DNA from: Pyrodictiaceae archaeon | GTDB taxonomy: Archaea; Thermoproteota; Thermoprotei_A; Sulfolobales; Pyrodictiaceae | Direction: 5' to 3' | Assembly: GCA_027036135.1 (NCBI GenBank) | Contig: JALVSY010000030.1 | Span: 1 to 64,000, forward strand | DNA length: 64,000 nucleotides | In this document: piece after piece, positions 8,228 to 16,451 of the stretch | How the letters are laid out: every line of letters starts with the position of its first letter | Numbering within the stretch: the stretch's first letter is position 1 | Translations under genes and position numbers: made by a program | The notes under the pieces: model-generated | The model's database searches: none | What the model saw: the letters and a program-made list of their open reading frames with translations, nothing else | What the model was told of the DNA's origin: nothing

Positions 8228-8409
8228 AGATAAACCCAGCCCTGGTAGCTGTTGCGCACCTCGGCGCTACGTGTGTTCAGCCTTAATAGCTTCCCAAGGC
8301 CTCCTAATAGGTAGCGAGACTGGGGCGCTACTGCTTTGTCCAAGGTTGCTGGAGCGCTGAGAAAGTGTGCACCGGGGCGAGAAAACCATGGCCCAGGGAC
8401 AAGGAGCGA

Positions 8410-9024
8410 CTAGAGCCTGGATAGGAACTCTCCGAGAATCTTCTTGAACTCCTCTGGCCTATCCCGGTGGGCCACGTGACCCGCGCCCGGTACCTCTACT
8501 AGTCTCGCTCCTAGACGCCTAGCGACGCCGTGGGCCGCGCTGTGAGGAGCTATTGCGTCATTCTCGCCTCTTACCACTAGGGCTGGCTTCCCCGCTAGCT
8601 TGGCCCTGGCCTCCTCTAAGACCTTCTCGGCGCCGCCTCCTAAGGCGGGCCCAACTAGTACTAGGCCAAGCGTGTTCTCTGGCTCCCTCAGGGCTAGGTA
8701 GAGGGCGTACCGGGCACCCATGCTAGCCCCCACTGCTACGAAGCGCTCTATCCCGGCCTCTCTCAGCGCCTCCCTAGCTACCTCGAGGTTAGTGTCTATG
8801 CTCGTGGTTCGCTTGGTACAGCTAGTGCTCTTCCCATACGGCATATCGGGGGCCGCCCACGCCCAGCCGAGACCCGATAGATACTCTGTTATGCCTGGCT
8901 CGGTCCACACAGTGTAGCGGAAACTATAGCCGTGTAGGAGGAGGATGCCCCTCCCATCCCTGCTGGGCTCCACGAGTGCCTCGCAACTAACAGAGCCAGT
9001 CCCGAGAACCACTCTGCGCGGCAA
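8410..9024 (-). CDS. alpha/beta-fold hydrolase
   Basis: A 204-residue alpha/beta hydrolase. It has the oxyanion-hole HGYS at 31-34, nucleophile elbow GASMG with Ser101, acid Asp156 in RGENDAIAP, and His183 in GAGHVAH. The complete triad in canonical order implies an active esterase or acyl hydrolase. Length is short, close to the small dienelactone-hydrolase or YdeN-like members. Start is TTG at 9024, with no good upstream alternative. It is a cytoplasmic enzyme with no signal peptide and an unknown substrate. It lies between the Cas6-like gene and a phosphodiesterase-family gene in the same orientation. Confidence 0.8.
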   Translation of the reverse strand: MPRRVVLGTGSVSCEALVEPSRDGRGILLLHGYSFRYTVWTEPGITEYLSGLGWAWAAPDMPYGKSTSCTKRTTSIDTNLEVAREALREAGIERFVAVGASMGARYALYLALREPENTLGLVLVGPALGGGAEKVLEEARAKLAGKPALVVRGENDAIAPHSAAHGVARRLGARLVEVPGAGHVAHRDRPEEFKKILGEFLSRL

Positions 9025-9153
9025 AGCAAGGGAACCCGGCTATCCAAGAAGCCGTGACCCTCCCCTTATAAGTAGGGAGGAACCGAGAACCAGGTAGCGA
9101 GGATGCCTACTAGGAGCCCAGAGTTGTTAAGCACCAGGGGGTCTGGCAAGGGG

Positions 9154-9975
9154 TTATTTCTCCCTCAGTATTCTTAGGAATAGGTTGAAGAAATCGGTGG
9201 CTTTCCTGGGCTGGAACCAGTCCCAGTCCTGGTTTATGCTCCAGAAACCGTAAGGAGTGTGGTCGCCTGTCACGCCGTCACCGCTCGGCCCCATCCCGTG
9301 GTCGCTCAGAATGACTATTGCCACGTCGTTGCCTAGGGCCTCACGCGCCCTAGCAGCCACTCTCGCCAAGTCGAGGTAAGCCATCTTTATCTGGGCGAAG
9401 CACTTATGCCAGCACACGTGGCCCAGGAGGTCAGCTATATCGAACCACGCCATGAACAAGTCCCAGTCCTCGCTGAGCCTCTTGAAGAACTCCTCCTTGC
9501 GCCACCGGTGTACCTCCCATATGGCCTTGATGTACTCCTGTACACCCTTCTTTATCGCCTCGTTTAGCTTCTCGTGGGGCCAGACTGGCTCGCTGTACCC
9601 CGGTATGAATAGGGCTATTGGCTTCTCGGCGTAGTCGAAGATAGTCTTTACCCGGAGCTCCTCCCTGGTATAGAGCCTCGGCTTTATGCCGAGCTTCCAG
9701 AGTATCTTCCGCTTATTCTTTATCCAGACAAGCGGTGGCTTCGTGCGCAACCAGTCAAGTACCTTGCCATAAGTCCACCAATCATCTATGCCGTGCTCCT
9801 CGGGCGGCTTACCCGTGATAATCGTTGTCCACGCCGATGGCGTGTGGGGCTTCTCGTACTTTGGGCTCCTGGCTGCCTCGTACCTACCATACCTCTTCTG
9901 CAAGAGGTCTCGTAGCCTAAGCCTCTCCACCAACGTGTACTCCAGTGCATCATAGGCGAGTACTAAGAGCCGCAT
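9154..9975 (-). CDS. alkaline-phosphatase superfamily phosphodiesterase (PDE/NPP type)
   Basis: A roughly 273-residue member of the type I phosphodiesterase/nucleotide pyrophosphatase group. Visible metal-site elements are the N-terminal LAYDALEYT with the first Asp, PSAWTTIITGKPPEEHGI with the Thr/Ser nucleophile region and its His, then ILSDHGMGP and GDHTPYGFW near the C-terminus. Such archaeal enzymes hydrolyse phosphodiesters or nucleotide-linked substrates. I choose ATG at 9975 because the conserved strand begins right after it; a TTG two codons earlier is better spaced from the GGGGG sequence and is equally possible. No signal peptide. Confidence 0.8.
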   Translation of the reverse strand: MRLLVLAYDALEYTLVERLRLRDLLQKRYGRYEAARSPKYEKPHTPSAWTTIITGKPPEEHGIDDWWTYGKVLDWLRTKPPLVWIKNKRKILWKLGIKPRLYTREELRVKTIFDYAEKPIALFIPGYSEPVWPHEKLNEAIKKGVQEYIKAIWEVHRWRKEEFFKRLSEDWDLFMAWFDIADLLGHVCWHKCFAQIKMAYLDLARVAARAREALGNDVAIVILSDHGMGPSGDGVTGDHTPYGFWSINQDWDWFQPRKATDFFNLFLRILREK

Positions 9976-10055
9976 AAGCAATAAGCCCCCTGATAGTGTC
10001 TATATGTTTTCCCGTTCCTAATTCCTCGGAGTAGTTCGGTAGTACCGCACAACCA

Positions 10056-10065
10056 CTATTTATGC
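10056..10065 (+). promoter_or_regulatory. TATA-like box upstream of structured RNA
   Basis: CTATTTATGC preceded by AACCA. An archaeal TATA box here would place initiation near 10083-10090, at the start of the structured segment described next. Judged by eye. Confidence 0.35.
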
Positions 10066-10082
10066 ACAGCCGTAATAGGTGG

Positions 10083-10240
10083 AGAGGAACCCCGCCTAGA
10101 CAAGGGTGCCTAGCGAGCTGCAGAGGAGCGCTTCAGCACCAATAACTGAGCCCGTAACAAGGCATAGCGGGGAAGCGATGATCCCCGTCACGGGTTTTTG
10201 GCGAGGACCCGTCCCAAGCAATAGCGACACGAAAGGGGGT
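10083..10240 (+). ncRNA. structured RNA, uncharacterised (stand-alone or permease leader)
   Basis: About 155 bases with no coding frame and several clean stems. Stem 1 is GGTGC (10105-10109) with GCACC (10136-10140), extended inside by AGCG/CGCT. Stem 2 is CGGGG (10168-10172) with CCCCG (10183-10187), loop AAGCGATGAT. Stem 3 is ACGGGT (10190-10195) with ACCCGT (10207-10212). Two alternatives compete: CCCCGC (10090-10095) can pair with GCGGGG (10167-10172), and CCCGT (10151-10155) with ACGGG (10190-10194). GC content is high against AT-rich flanks. It may be a separate small RNA or a regulatory leader of the amino-acid permease at 10276. I match it to no known family. Confidence 0.45.
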
Positions 10241-10260
10241 ATGTTTAAGAGAGTGCTAGA

Positions 10261-10278
10261 CACCTAGGATTGTAGGTG
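10261..10278 (+). promoter_or_regulatory. hairpin covering the permease start codon
   Basis: CACCTA (10261-10266) and TAGGTG (10273-10278) form a perfect six-base inverted repeat around a six-base loop. The second arm includes the GTG start codon of the permease. If it folds in the mRNA it would mask initiation. Upstream, TATGTTTAAGA (10240-10250) could be a TATA box, in which case the mRNA would begin close to this hairpin and be nearly leaderless. Confidence 0.35.
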
Positions 10279-11604
10279 CCTTCCTTGGACCGAGGGGGAG
10301 GTAAGCTCAGCCTCTGGGAGGCCACCGCGATAGCCGTAGGCATAATTATAGGCGCTAGTATCTTCTCGTTAATAGGTGTTGGAGCCGAGATAGCTGGGCG
10401 CAACCTACCACTGGCATTTATCCTGGCCTCTCTCGCTGCCCTCGTCGTGGCCTATAGCTACGCGAAGCTGGGCTCAAAGATAATCTCCAACGCGGGGCCT
10501 ATAGAGTTCATTCTCCGGGGAATAGGGGACAACATTTTCACCGGGATGCTCGCGTTCATGCTGTGGTTCACCTATGTCGCGTCTATAGCGCTGTTCGCGA
10601 AGACCTTTGCCGGCTACTTCCTCGCACTCGTCCACGAGCCACTCACCAAGCTGAACATAGCACTAGTCGAGATAGTTATTGTAGCTATATTCGTTTCTCT
10701 TAACTTCCGTGGCTCGAAGACCGTTGGTAGAGCAGAGAGCCTGATAGTCGCGACGAAGCTGGGGATACTTGGCTTATTCATAGCAGTAGGTCTATGGAGT
10801 ATTAAGCCCTCGCTCCTAGCACCGCTAACCGATAAGGAGCACATAATGGGCGCCGTCTATGCCGCGACGCTCTTCTTCCTAAGCTACACAGGGTTCGGGC
10901 TCGTAACTAACGCCTCAGAGGACATAGAGGACCCGGAGCGCAACGTGCCCCGAGCAATATACCTGAGCCTGCTCATATCAACCCTGGTCTATGTCGGTGT
11001 CTCGGTGGTAGCGATAGGTAATCTCCCGGTAAAGGAGCTTGTGCACGCCAAGGAGTACGCATTAGCGGAGGCCGCTAAGCCCTTCCTCGGCGAAGCCGGG
11101 TTCACACTAATAGCGATAGGGGCTCTCTTCTCCACCTCCTCGGCGATAAATGCGACGCTCTACGGCGGCGCCAACATAGCATACGCCTTGGCGAGGGAGG
11201 GCGAGCTACCGAAAACGTTTGAGAGGAAGGCTTGGTTCGGAGCACCCGAGGGCCTATACATAACAGCTATCCTGGGCCTCTTGCTCGCATTCCTCCTAAA
11301 CCTAGACGGAGTCGCCGCTGTATGTAGCGCAACCTTCATAATAATCTACCTAGCCGTGATAATAGCCCATTACAAGCTACGCCACATAACTAGGGGCAAT
11401 GCAACGATTATACTAGTAAGCCTAGTCGTTGTAGCAAGCATACTAGTACTCCTACTCTACCACCAATACGAGACCAACCCAAGGAGCTTCTACACAATAG
11501 TAGCAAGCTATGCAGGGGCACTACTGGTAGAGTACATATACCGTGCAAGGACGAACCGCGTGATAAAGAAAAGAACTCCGATCATCGCCTCAAGGGCTCA
11601 ATAA
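10276..11604 (+). CDS. APC-superfamily amino-acid permease
   Basis: A 442-residue integral membrane protein with about twelve hydrophobic segments. It opens with the APC signature KLSLWEATAIAVGIIIGASIF (residues ~9-29), where GxIIG is the substrate-binding unwound part of helix 1. A second conserved region is FFLSYTGFGLVTNASEDIEDPE near 200-220, with EDIEDPERNVPRAI typical of the family. It probably imports amino acids with H+ or Na+ from the peptide-rich medium. Start GTG at 10276 lies in a small hairpin and directly after a structured RNA. It is monocistronic, with no downstream gene in the same direction for 250 bases. Confidence 0.88.
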   Translation: MPSLDRGGGKLSLWEATAIAVGIIIGASIFSLIGVGAEIAGRNLPLAFILASLAALVVAYSYAKLGSKIISNAGPIEFILRGIGDNIFTGMLAFMLWFTYVASIALFAKTFAGYFLALVHEPLTKLNIALVEIVIVAIFVSLNFRGSKTVGRAESLIVATKLGILGLFIAVGLWSIKPSLLAPLTDKEHIMGAVYAATLFFLSYTGFGLVTNASEDIEDPERNVPRAIYLSLLISTLVYVGVSVVAIGNLPVKELVHAKEYALAEAAKPFLGEAGFTLIAIGALFSTSSAINATLYGGANIAYALAREGELPKTFERKAWFGAPEGLYITAILGLLLAFLLNLDGVAAVCSATFIIIYLAVIIAHYKLRHITRGNATIILVSLVVVASILVLLLYHQYETNPRSFYTIVASYAGALLVEYIYRARTNRVIKKRTPIIASRAQ

Positions 11605-11863
11605 CAGCAAAATACTATGCCCCGGGGAACAGAACCAAGGTTGATCCCTAATATAGATAAATCGATAACATCATATTTATATAAATAATCATATTCATTA
11701 TTTTTGGCTTAATTAACTCGATAACTCTTATAGCCTAAGAAGTCTTAGAGAAATAATGTTATCACTAGGAGACCTAGTGTTTAAGGCCAAAATTCCTTGA
11801 GGAACCAGGCTCCGGTAACTTAAGCACCAAGAGATAAATGCTCGAAAATACTGATCCAGAGCC

Positions 11864-12634
11864 TTGGCCGAAGCAAGGGAGAATACGAGGGACCTTGTAG
11901 CCATGGTTCTCGGGCTGGAAGAATATGTGTTCCTTGTACGTAACCTCCGGGGCGTCTACGCGCCGTTATCGAGCGATGATCATGGCCGTTATGTGGGATG
12001 GCTTGTTAAGCGCTACCGTTACCGAGACATAGGTGTTGCAGATTGCACGGTGGAGGCCTCGCCCGGTGTATTTGAGGGAAGGCTTGGTGGCAAACCGTTC
12101 CACCTGCTAGAGCCCCCGACGAGGAGCCTTGAGAAGGGAGTCTCCGTGGCCGAGGAGGCCCTGGGAGACGTTATTGAGCCGTGTCTCGCGAGGACTATCC
12201 TGTTATCCCTTGTCTATGCCTCGCCACTCTACCTCACAGCCAGTGGCCTCGAGGAGCTTAGGCGCGCTGGCCTCGTCGTATACGAGGTCAAGGGGAGTAT
12301 CCCGGATCTCTCCTCGGCTCGGCTCCACATGAGGATATCTGGGTACACTGTGCTCGACTATTACGTGGAGTCGGTGAGAAGGGCCTTAGAAGCCGTGGAG
12401 AGGGGCGACGCCGAGGCAGTGCTGAGGGAGAGGGCTGGGTTCGCCGAGAAGGATTCCCGGCGCTACTGGAGGATAATGGGTAAGGGCGAGGAAACAGTGA
12501 TAGCTTATCTAGACCATGTACACTTGCTCATTGAGAAGGACGTGGCGAAGAAGCTTGTTGACCCAGAGACGAGGATTCTCCTAGCGATGCCAGCTGGCTT
12601 CGTGCTGGATCCGGCCATAGGAGCAACTGGCTAG
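11864..12634 (+). CDS. hypothetical protein
   Basis: A 256-residue soluble protein with mixed alpha/beta character and no motif I recognise. It is neither secreted nor membrane-bound. Codon use matches neighbouring genes. TTG at 11864 is used as the start; ATG at 11903 (MVLGLEEYVFL) is an alternative. The end overlaps the opposing lplB gene by four bases. The gap upstream (11605-11863) is AT-rich and likely holds its promoter. No function is proposed. Confidence 0.7.
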   Translation: MAEARENTRDLVAMVLGLEEYVFLVRNLRGVYAPLSSDDHGRYVGWLVKRYRYRDIGVADCTVEASPGVFEGRLGGKPFHLLEPPTRSLEKGVSVAEEALGDVIEPCLARTILLSLVYASPLYLTASGLEELRRAGLVVYEVKGSIPDLSSARLHMRISGYTVLDYYVESVRRALEAVERGDAEAVLRERAGFAEKDSRRYWRIMGKGEETVIAYLDHVHLLIEKDVAKKLVDPETRILLAMPAGFVLDPAIGATG

Positions 12635-12942
12635 GCGCTCTGGCCGCTGCCCAGGCTTGCTAGGGCTCTCCTCAGCGCCTCCTCTACATCGCTCCTATCA
12701 ATACCGTATATCCTTGCAGCGACCCGGTCGAACTCTCCTAGCACCTTCTCCACTACCTCCCCGAGGCCCGTCTCGAGACCCGCTAGCCTCTCTATGAGGT
12801 GCTCGGCCTTGTCCTCAGGGTCTGCGAAGAAGTCGCCGCTGAGAAGCACTCCCTTGACCCTATTATTGATTACCCGTAGGCATATCTTTACGAGCTTGCC
12901 TCCTGGGTGCTTCTTCTCTCCACAGACTATCTTAGCTGTCAT
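12631..12942 (-). CDS. lplB: lipoate-protein ligase, accessory C-terminal subunit LplB
   Basis: A 103-residue protein matching the small C-terminal domain of bacterial lipoate ligase as a separate polypeptide. The markers are GEKKHPGGKLVKICLRV and VLLSGDFFADPED (residues ~33-45). In Thermoplasma the ligase is made of LplA plus LplB, and LplB is needed for lipoate adenylation. The ATG lies inside the end of lplA with an 11-base overlap, so the two are translationally coupled and presumably made in equal amounts. This argues for a functional lipoylation system in the organism, for example for glycine cleavage H or 2-oxoacid complexes. Confidence 0.8.
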   Translation of the reverse strand: MTAKIVCGEKKHPGGKLVKICLRVINNRVKGVLLSGDFFADPEDKAEHLIERLAGLETGLGEVVEKVLGEFDRVAARIYGIDRSDVEEALRRALASLGSGQSA

Positions 12943-13822
12943 GCTCCATGGCCTCCTCTATGTTCTTCTCTATCTCCTCTATGATTTTCTCCTGCTCAGG
13001 GCCTGGGCTAGCTGCCCACTTTAGGGCTTCTAACTCTTCCCTAGCCAATGCATCCTCTATGAAGCCTAGGTACTTTAGGTGCCACTCAGTCCTCGAGTAC
13101 TTTTCTCGGTAGAGCCGGAGAGCCTCTCGTAGCTCCTCTTGGCTCGGCGAATCCTCGGCTATGCCTAGTCCCAGTTTCTCTGCTAAGGCATCGCTTATTG
13201 CCCTGTATATCTCCTCGGGTGCGAGCTTCCTGCCCACGGCCTCCTCTAGGGTTATTACTCTCTTCTTTCTACTAGCTACGAAGCGTTTATCGCTTAGCTT
13301 CTCCCTGCTCACCTTGAGCACCCTGCCCAGTATCGAGAGGTCACTGCCCGCGAGCAGCGCGCCGTGCACAAAGACCTTGCGGGGAAGCGTCGTGCCCGCG
13401 AGCCCGGATACCTTCAACCCGTCTATCTCTATATCGTTGAGCGCCCGGTAGTAGGCGCCCCGGGCCCCGAGGCTCTCTAGGGCGGAGGCCACTGCCTCGC
13501 CTACGAGGCGGAAGAGCTCAACCACGCTCTTTACCCCGCCTAGGCCACGCCTAATGACCAGCGCGTAGTTAATGTTGCCGAGGTCGTGGTAGACGGCGCC
13601 GCCCCCGGTGAAGCGCCTGGTGAGCTTAACCCTCTCGCGGCGAAGAGCGCGCGCGTCAACCTCTAGTGCTGCGCACTGATGCCTACCGATAACAACTACT
13701 CGGTCGTTGCGCCAGAAGCGGAGAGCGGCATCCCCGCTAAATACTCGTAGGAAGGCCTCCTCGAACCCGAGGTTGAAGAACTGGTTCCCAGGCCACTCAG
13801 CGACAACGACACGGAGAGCCAT
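12932..13822 (-). CDS. lplA: lipoate-protein ligase A, catalytic subunit
   Basis: A 296-residue biotin/lipoate A/B ligase-fold enzyme. It shows NLGFEEAFLRV near the start, LRFWRNDRVVVIGRHQ (about 34-50), the lipoyl-AMP binding RRFTGGGAVYHDLGNINYAL (about 68-87), and VSGLAGTTLPRKVFVHGALL (about 153-175) for the substrate pocket. It adenylates lipoate and transfers it to lipoyl domains. The C-terminal domain is encoded separately by the overlapping lplB. ATG at 13822 has GGGAGGG about eight bases upstream, a strong site. The acidic C-terminal tail (EEIEKNIEEAMEHDS) is longer than the catalytic domain needs. Confidence 0.88.
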   Translation of the reverse strand: MALRVVVAEWPGNQFFNLGFEEAFLRVFSGDAALRFWRNDRVVVIGRHQCAALEVDARALRRERVKLTRRFTGGGAVYHDLGNINYALVIRRGLGGVKSVVELFRLVGEAVASALESLGARGAYYRALNDIEIDGLKVSGLAGTTLPRKVFVHGALLAGSDLSILGRVLKVSREKLSDKRFVASRKKRVITLEEAVGRKLAPEEIYRAISDALAEKLGLGIAEDSPSQEELREALRLYREKYSRTEWHLKYLGFIEDALAREELEALKWAASPGPEQEKIIEEIEKNIEEAMEHDS

Positions 13823-13965
13823 AACGACGTCCCTCCCCAGTTAGCTTAGCCCTCTTATCCAAGGACTATGGATTAATCCCCTCTACCACTAAGAGGGGCT
13901 TGGATGGACGGAAAAATAACCAGTGCTGCGCCGAGGTAGCTGAGCTATATAGGCGTCTTCCCTTC

Positions 13966-15745
13966 TTATCTCCGCCGCTTTGCAGCTAGGTAGCCTAGGG
14001 CAGTGCCTAGCACGAGTACTGCTAGGAGCTGAGCCGAGCCTTGCTTATTCCTAATCACTGTCTTCGTGAGCGTTGTTGTGGCTGTGCTTGTCTCTGTCCT
14101 TATAGCTGTCTTGGTCACGGTGGTTTTCTCTGTGACTGTTACTTGTTTCGTAACGATATGCGTGGTTGCTGAGGCACTGGTAACGGTTCTCCAGCTCGTC
14201 TCGGTACTGGCAACTGTCTCCGTGATATTTATGACGTTCTTGGTGCGGCTGCTCTGTTCTTGTCCTAGTAGCCTCTTTGCCTCCTCCAGGGCTTTCCCCG
14301 GCTCACCTCTGGCTAGCCATGCCTCTACGAGGGGTAATGGCTCAGTCTTCTTCGCTGCGAGTATCCCAGCTAGGTGTATGAGTGCTGTCTTCGCGGCCTC
14401 GTAGCGGGATACGTCGCCTACCCGGTAGTATGCCATTCCCTCATCGTAGTAGCTCATAGGGGTCTCCTCGAAGTCCATAAGCCACCTTATCTCGCCGCTA
14501 GGCAGCTGGAAGGGGTGCAACAAGCCCAGACTATGGCCTGCCTCGTGGGCTATTACCTGGTTAATATCACCCCTTATTACTCGGAGACCGTAGCCCGGGT
14601 AGCTAGTAGCTCCGAGCCACCCTGTGTCGAACCCGGTGAAGTTGAACAGTGTTCCCTGGAACCTCATATAGCTTGGCCGCGGTGTTGCTAGTACATAGAA
14701 CACGAAGTCGCAGGCCTGGGCGATGTTCTCCGAGCCGCATGGGTTGAGGCCGTGGAATCTCTTCTTCGCGTCGAGTACTAGGAGCTTGGACGTGTTACCG
14801 TAGTAGAGGATGAGCCAGCCATTCTCGTGCCCAGCCTCCTCGAGGACCTTGTACAGCGGTGTGCCTGGCTCAGCACGTACAGTGCGGAGGTCTATGCTGG
14901 TGTTTACCCAGGGATCCATTAGCTCTACGAGGCTCCCTACGAGGCTCGTGTTGATACCAGCCCTTATTCTCGCTGTTAGCGTCTCGTTGCCATAGTCTAC
15001 TAGGACTATGTGAACCCGGTACAAGGGGGTATACCAGGGCCTCGCGGGGCATAGGGTGAGGTAGTGGAACCTTATGTTGTCGTGTACGAGCCCCCGTATG
15101 TAGCTGGCTGGGTCTCTTAGGCTCCATAGAGGTGGCTCCGTGGAGACGTTGACGGGCTTGCCCATGCCGTAGAAGGGCATAGTCTTGCTAGGCCACGGCT
15201 CCGGTACCACACTTAGGTCATAGAATACTAGGGGGTGCTCACCCGCCCAGCCCCTAACACCTTCTAGCCCAGCGACGTGAAGGTAGGGGGCTGGCTCCTC
15301 GTAGTACTGGCGAGAAACATTATCAACATTGCCTATGATAGCAACTATATCGCTTACCTCTATGCCCCTCTCCTCCACTATTTGTTGGCTAAGCCTCCAT
15401 AGCTCCTCGTAGAATGGGCGGAGCCCCAACCACCTAACCGAGAGATGATGCGCCACCACATAGTCCTTGGCCCAGCTCGGCACACCCTTGTCCACGTAGT
15501 GGCTCTCCACATAGGCTCTTAGGGGCTCGTAGGGCCCAGCTAGGCGCGTACACATAGTCTATCTCGGCGCTAACGCTCAGAACTATTCCCGAGCAGTTTA
15601 TACTGTACATGTAATGTTCTCTCTGCAGATCCTCGAGGAGTGTGTGGCTCGGGTCAAATACGAGGACTAACACGTGTAAACCGAGTACGAGCCCCTGCTC
15701 GGAGCGGGCAATAGAGCCCAGTAACATCGAAGCAAAGAAGAGCAA
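13966..15745 (-). pseudogene. secreted metzincin-type metalloprotease, frameshifted near N-terminus
   Basis: The long frame (13966-15555) encodes the zinc motif HEAGHSLGLLH followed by a downstream MSYY that may be the Met-turn. A Thr/Ser/Val-rich stalk (about 445-500) and a C-terminal membrane helix ending AAKRRR come next. This is a cell-surface protease with its catalytic domain outside. Its N-terminus is missing in this frame. The -strand frame at 15434-15745 supplies a signal-like hydrophobic start (LLFFASMLLGSIARS) and then VFDPSHTLLEDLQRE. The two join near 15545-15560 by a +1 shift. No start codon with a good ribosome site is visible before 15745. It may be decayed. Confidence 0.7.
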
Positions 15746-15857
15746 TAATAAGAGTGGAGTAATTGTTCTCCGCTGTAAGGTACTGGCACCTCTCCTCCTC
15801 GGGGGAAATAAGGGGGCTAAGCCCTTGTTCCTAGTCTATGTGTTCTCTCAGCTCTTT

Positions 15858-16448
15858 CTATATATGTCTCTTCGCCTCTGTCGTGCCTTGTTCCTCGGGA
15901 AGCGCGTAGAGAACATAGGCTGATGCTATTATGGATAACAGTACTAGTATTAGTAGCGGCTTGCCTGTAACGAGGCCGTAGACCTGGGTGAGGATTATCT
16001 TTTCCCTTGGGAATTCTATGAGCCCAGCGCTTGTCCGTACAGATTTTATCTCGATGTGCCTAGCCTCGAAGAGTATGAGCTTGACTAGGGCCTGGGTTAT
16101 TGAGAGCGCGACTAGGAGTATTAGCGAGGACGCAAAGATCCCGGGGATTGTTACTCGTTGCCATCGGGGGCTTAGTAGAGAGTAGAGCGCTGTGAAAGAG
16201 AACACTATTGCTAGTCCAGCTGCCAGGAATATTAGCACCGACATGAATCTCACGTAGTCGTATATCTGTGAGTCAACTGGCTGGCCGAGGACTACTACCT
16301 GGTAGGATGTCGTTGAGACCCATCCCTTCACCGAGCCCTGGAATACTATTAATGGACGCGAGGCGCAATACACGAGCGCTATCGATGCCGCTATCTCCGC
16401 GACGGCCACCATAATTACTAATAGTCTCCACAGAGCCCCGGCGTTCAT
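15858..16448 (-). CDS. four-helix membrane protein of surface-filament locus
   Basis: A 196-residue protein with four hydrophobic segments (about residues 8-30, 68-92, 101-122 and 160-183) and an extracytoplasmic loop after helix 1. I recognise no family. It starts three bases after the stop of the signal peptidase gene, so it is probably in the same operon as the pilin-like gene, the secreted subunit and the signal peptidase. By position it may assist export or assembly of the filament, but this is inference. Confidence 0.65.
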   Translation of the reverse strand: MNAGALWRLLVIMVAVAEIAASIALVYCASRPLIVFQGSVKGWVSTTSYQVVVLGQPVDSQIYDYVRFMSVLIFLAAGLAIVFSFTALYSLLSPRWQRVTIPGIFASSLILLVALSITQALVKLILFEARHIEIKSVRTSAGLIEFPREKIILTQVYGLVTGKPLLILVLLSIIASAYVLYALPEEQGTTEAKRHI

Positions 16449-16451
16449 CTC

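Noticed and set aside
7000-9100. CRISPR array near the Cas6-like gene
   Set aside because: No regularly spaced direct repeats of 24-37 bases were found here or elsewhere in the window.
10083-10245. Structured RNA as RNase P RNA
   Set aside because: AGAGGAACCCC and a later ACACGAAAGGGGG loosely recall the P4 strands, but there is no room for P1-P3 before them given the TATA-like box, and length is far below type A; the exact conserved regions are absent.
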